From positions 1 to 64,000 of the forward strand of contig PAPM01000024.1 of assembly GCA_002708905.1 (NCBI GenBank): a stretch of 64,000 nucleotides of DNA, given 5' to 3'. Numbering within the stretch: the stretch's first letter is position 1; every line of letters begins with the position of its first letter. The position numbers and the translations under genes were made by a program. Of the stretch, positions 61,501-64,000 are shown one piece after another. Under the pieces are notes generated by a model. It was given only the letters and a program-made list of their open reading frames with translations, had not been told where the DNA came from and made no database searches. Origin of the DNA: Pseudomonadales bacterium (GTDB taxonomy: Bacteria; Pseudomonadota; Gammaproteobacteria; Pseudomonadales; Ketobacteraceae).

Positions 61501-64000
61501 TTTTGTGCATATGGAAGGCCTGCCGGTTACCGCGAACGGCAAGCTTGACCGTCGCGCGTTGCCCAAGCCGGAGTTGGACTCAGAGACAGCGTTGAAGCGG
61601 GTGCCCCCCAGAACCGAGAAAGAAATGATCCTGGTGGACATCTGGAAGCAGGTGTTGAACCTGGAAGAATTGGGCATCCGGGATAATTTCTTTGAAGTGG
61701 GTGGTGATTCGATCCTCAGTATCCAGATCATCAGTCGCGCTAAGCTGGCCGGATTGCATATCACCACCAAACAGATTTTTGAAAACCAGACCATTGAAGA
61801 GTTGGCGGCGGTTGCCAGCGAAGTGGAATCCCCGGTGCTGGCGGAGCAAGGGCTGGTGGAAGGGGAGTTTCCGCTGTCTCCCATTCAGCATTGGTTCTTC
61901 GACCACCGGTTTGTGGAGGAACATCACTGGAACCAATCCGTTCTGCTTGATGTGAAAGCGGATAAAAGTTTCAGCTTTGCAGAGTTGCAGGCGGCGCTGT
62001 CCGCACTGGTGTTGCAGCACGATGCGCTGCGGCTGCGTTTCGAGCGCACTGAGCATGGCGTGCGCCAATACCTGGCATCCGCTACCGAGATTGATAAACA
62101 TGTGTCAATCCGGGAAATCACTCTGAATCAAGACGACGTGGATGGGCAGGTCATCACCGCGCATTGTGATCAAATTCAGGCGTCCTTGAACCTCCTGCAC
62201 GGGCCTTTGTTGGCGGCCGGGTTGTTTAACCTGCCCGGGGGGCAGCGTAAGCTGCTTTTGGTGCTCCATCATTTGGTGGTAGACGGCGTGTCATGGCGTA
62301 TTCTGCTTGAAGACTTTAACGCGGCGTTGGAATCAGCGCAGAAGCAGCAGGACATCAAGCTTGGGTATAAAACCACATCGTATAAACAATGGACCCAAGC
62401 CCTGATCGACGGTGTCGAACTTGGTCATCTCAATAGCGAGATTGATTACTGGGAAACGGTTATCGAAAAAGAAAAACCGGCGCTACCCATCGACTATCCC
62501 GGAGGCAGCGCGACGGTAGCAGAGACAGTGGTTCATTCTGTTAAGCTTGCAGAAGGTTTTACCCAGTCGCTGCTGCGGGATGTACATCAGTCCTACCGCA
62601 CAGAAATAAATGACCTCCTGTTGACTGCACTGGCACGTACTATTTCTGACTGGAGTGGCAATCTTGAGATCTATCTTGAGCTGGAAGGTCACGGCAGGGA
62701 ATCCTTCAGTGAGAAAATCGATCTCAGTCGAACCGTCGGCTGGTTTACCTCGGTGTATCCGGTACGACTGAAGTACGAGAATGGACAATCGGTCCAGGAT
62801 AACCTGAAGTCCATTAAAGAACAGCTGCGCCATATACCCGGCAAAGGCTTTGGTTACGGTGCTCTGCGCTATTTGGGTGGCCCCAAGCAGAACAGCCTGT
62901 TGTTGAAAGCACCCCGGGCCGATTTGGTGTTCAACTACCTTGGGCAGTTCAATTCGCTGATCGAGAATAACCCCTGGTTCACCGTTGCCGCAGAAAGCCG
63001 GGGACATGAGCACAGCCTGGAAAGTGTTGACCCGCATCCATTGAGTATCAACAGCTATATTGTTGGTGACCAGCTCCAGGTTGACTGGATCTACAGCCGA
63101 TCCCTGTTCAAACAGGAAACCATTGAAAAACTGGCTCAGCAGTATATTGCGGCCCTGGAACAATTGGTTCAGCACTGCGTCCAGTCTGATGTGTTTGGTT
63201 ACACGCCCTCAGATTTCCCATTATCCGGTTTGAATCAAGCACAAATCGACAGGCTGATCGGCAACCAGCGTGGTATCGATTCCGTGTATCCCCTTTCTCC
63301 CATGCAGGAGGGGATGTTGTTCCACAGTTTGTTTGACAATGATGATGGTGTTTACTTCGAACAGCTGAGTGTCGAGGTGCTTGGCGGAGTTAATCGGGAA
63401 ACACTCAAGAACGCCTGGTGTAGTGTTGTGAATCGCCATCCGGCTCTGCGCAGTGCATTCGTCTGGCAGGATATCGATCGTCCGTTGCAAATCGTCTACC
63501 ACGAAATCAATATGGAAATCGTGGAATTGGATTGGCGCCATCTGGGCGAAGCCCAAGTTCAGGAGAGGCTGGATGCCTGGCTGGAAAAAGATCGTCAACG
63601 GGGCTTTGACTTTGAACGCCCCGGGCTGATGCGGCTGGCCTGGGTGGACTTGCCAGGCAATCGTTCCAGGCTGATCTGGAGTTTCCATCATATTGTATTG
63701 GATGGATGGTCGCTGCCGCTGGTCATGGGTGAGGTTTTCCAGACCTACGGCCTGATGATGAAGGGTGAAGATCCCCGCTTGCCGCAAGCGGGAGGCTATG
63801 AAGACTTCATCTCCTACCTTGAAACAGTGGATAAGGGAGACGCGCTGCAATTCTGGAAGTTGTATCTGGCCGACTTTGAAGGTGCAACCCCTTTACCCAA
63901 CAAGCGTTCCTACACCATCAGCAGCGAAAAAACTTTCCTGGAGAATGAGCTGCTGTTGGACAACAGTTTCACCAGTCGATTGCAACAGTTTGCCCGTGAG
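58562..64000 (+). CDS. Nonribosomal peptide synthetase, C-A-T-E-C..., truncated by window edge
   Basis: The ATG at 58562 is directly preceded by an in-frame stop, fixing the 5' end, although the ribosome site is weak. The frame stays open to base 64000 (1813 codons). Order: a short Lys-rich docking-like N-terminus (residues 1-35), C (about 48-475; HHIISDG with His184), A (about 485-1000; pocket DALWLGGTFK by alignment, close to the Val code DAFWIGGTFK), T of the GGDS type (Ser1050), epimerisation domain (about 1095-1545; HHLVVDGVSW, His1237), and the start of a further C domain (SPMQEGMLF, HHIVLDG), of the kind that accepts a D-configured donor. Predicted to add Val, epimerise it to D-Val and extend the lipopeptide beyond the window. 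Confidence 0.95.
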   Translation, partial: MTDKKLLSRLASLTPEQREALLKQLKKKKEQGAEPRKDAITPFQRQGNDRVAMSYAQQRLWFIDQLQSGSSSYNISAALRLKGALDVEALRMSFDEIVQRHEILRTTFVSDEGQGRQVINEHQRWELPTISLEPLSPEEQDEVIKARFKGDAHTSFDLINGPLLRTRLIRLSNTEHVIIVTMHHIISDGWSMGVFIQEMALLYDAFRQDKTSPLGQLSIQYADYSLWQREWLSGDRLDRQLRYWKTRLDGVPVLELPTDYPRPPVHSYDGRNLHFSLSKELTAALNELAKQRGATLFMVLLSGLQVLLHRYSGQDDICVGTPIAGRVRPEVEKLIGCFVNTLAIRSDLEGNPSFFALLKQVQQNLTGAYDHQDIPFERLVDELGVSREMSHTPLFQVMFVLQNATTGSSFSLPGLEIDLLPEESETSKFDITINMREDKGQLKGDFEYRIDLFSDATIQRMVGHFTRLLTELVANPEQGIDDVEFLPAAERNQLLSGWNTAESVYERDSDVLDIFQLMLAEHSDRVAVVSGDHQLTYYELDNMSNHIAHALREKAVGSGDRVGLCAERSIETIAALLGILKAGAAYVPLDPAYPEDRLKYMIDDSAVGLVLVHQQLTGKLPVNDSQVLLLDGFKDLREPVAKLELRVGPLAPIYVMYTSGSTGKPKGIEVVHRNVVRLVRNTNFMHMDEDLAFLQYAPISFDAATLEIWAPLLNGGRIVVAPQGQLTPEEIGTVIAQGGANAAWFTAALFHYIAEYQMDVFRPLQQLLAGGDVLAPKMVRKVLEELPGITLINGYGPTENTTFTCCYPMRSLGDVRHSVPIGKPIANTTAYVLDRQLKPVPIGVPGELYTGGDGVSNGYLNRDELTAEVFIANPFSNVKGARLYKTGDLVRYYPDGNIEYLGRVDQQVKIRGFRIELSEVEDALGKINTIREVAVIAREDSPGVKRLVAYYVPVDGANPTTTELRSELKQVLPDYMIPSAFVHMEGLPVTANGKLDRRALPKPELDSETALKRVPPRTEKEMILVDIWKQVLNLEELGIRDNFFEVGGDSILSIQIISRAKLAGLHITTKQIFENQTIEELAAVASEVESPVLAEQGLVEGEFPLSPIQHWFFDHRFVEEHHWNQSVLLDVKADKSFSFAELQAALSALVLQHDALRLRFERTEHGVRQYLASATEIDKHVSIREITLNQDDVDGQVITAHCDQIQASLNLLHGPLLAAGLFNLPGGQRKLLLVLHHLVVDGVSWRILLEDFNAALESAQKQQDIKLGYKTTSYKQWTQALIDGVELGHLNSEIDYWETVIEKEKPALPIDYPGGSATVAETVVHSVKLAEGFTQSLLRDVHQSYRTEINDLLLTALARTISDWSGNLEIYLELEGHGRESFSEKIDLSRTVGWFTSVYPVRLKYENGQSVQDNLKSIKEQLRHIPGKGFGYGALRYLGGPKQNSLLLKAPRADLVFNYLGQFNSLIENNPWFTVAAESRGHEHSLESVDPHPLSINSYIVGDQLQVDWIYSRSLFKQETIEKLAQQYIAALEQLVQHCVQSDVFGYTPSDFPLSGLNQAQIDRLIGNQRGIDSVYPLSPMQEGMLFHSLFDNDDGVYFEQLSVEVLGGVNRETLKNAWCSVVNRHPALRSAFVWQDIDRPLQIVYHEINMEIVELDWRHLGEAQVQERLDAWLEKDRQRGFDFERPGLMRLAWVDLPGNRSRLIWSFHHIVLDGWSLPLVMGEVFQTYGLMMKGEDPRLPQAGGYEDFISYLETVDKGDALQFWKLYLADFEGATPLPNKRSYTISSEKTFLENELLLDNSFTSRLQQFARE

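Overview
The window reads as chromosome of a Gram-negative, aerobic marine-type gammaproteobacterium. This rests on outer-membrane proteins (FadL family, TolC family, beta-barrel), lipoproteins and Tat signals, rdgC, the olsBA and liu operons, an EtfBA pair, a PA0069-type radical SAM gene with a LexA box, and an Anr/FNR box. Base composition looks moderately GC-rich, slightly above half by eye. A Pseudomonadales/Oceanospirillales-like host (Marinobacter, Hahella or Ketobacter type) is an inference from gene content; nothing here fixes the genus.

Layout. 1-2983: end of a periplasmic imelysin / di-heme oxidoreductase / DUF1513 operon, facing a convergent Tat-exported multicopper oxidase (2965-4347). 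4555-6729: a diiron ferritin-like protein and a coiled-coil protein with a histone H1-like Ala/Lys tail, followed by a tandem array that puts a stop in all three frames. 6876-9192: a thiolase and a tail-anchored double-FHA protein. 9195-13748: rdgC, an alpha/beta hydrolase, a lipoprotein, and an operon pairing an AMP-phosphorylase-type thymidine phosphorylase with an archaeal-looking PRPP synthetase. 13838-14917: a near-consensus SOS box in front of an SplB-like radical SAM gene. 15070-16953: a DUF2788 membrane protein and a DoxX plus glutathionyl-hydroquinone reductase operon. 16955-20626: an unusual sensor kinase divergent from a GAF/HD-GYP phosphodiesterase.

20686-29721: a short-chain dehydrogenase divergent from the leucine/isovalerate operon liuR-A-B-C-D, which ends in acetoacetyl-CoA synthetase; liuE is absent. 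29791-33803: msrA, an M14-like peptidase, ornithine-lipid genes olsB-olsA and a chalcone-isomerase-like secreted protein. 34021-36846: a PsrA-like operator, etfB-etfA and a beta-barrel protein. 36915-41319: a YdcH-like protein, then (behind an Anr/FNR box) a two-gene GMC dehydrogenase, a TatD hydrolase, a small unknown protein and a MaoC-type hydratase.

41391-49202 carries four minus-strand envelope genes: a large lipoprotein, a secreted S15-like hydrolase with a GlyGly-CTERM-type tail, a FadL-like porin and a TolC-like channel. 49730-64000 is the accessory highlight: a fatty-acyl-AMP-ligase-initiated nonribosomal peptide synthetase system. Gene 1 is FAAL-ACP-C-A-T-C-A-T. Gene 2 is C-A-T-E-C... 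and runs off the right edge. Reading the adenylation pockets by alignment to GrsA gives a predicted N-acylated lipopeptide starting fatty acyl-Ala-Thr-D-Val. The nearby TolC channel is a plausible exporter, but that link is only positional.

Together the core genes describe a cell that burns fatty acids and branched-chain amino acids (thiolase, Liu, Etf, MaoC, FadL, PsrA-like site), with redox-stress functions (MsrA, YqjG, multicopper oxidase) and an SOS-linked repair candidate.
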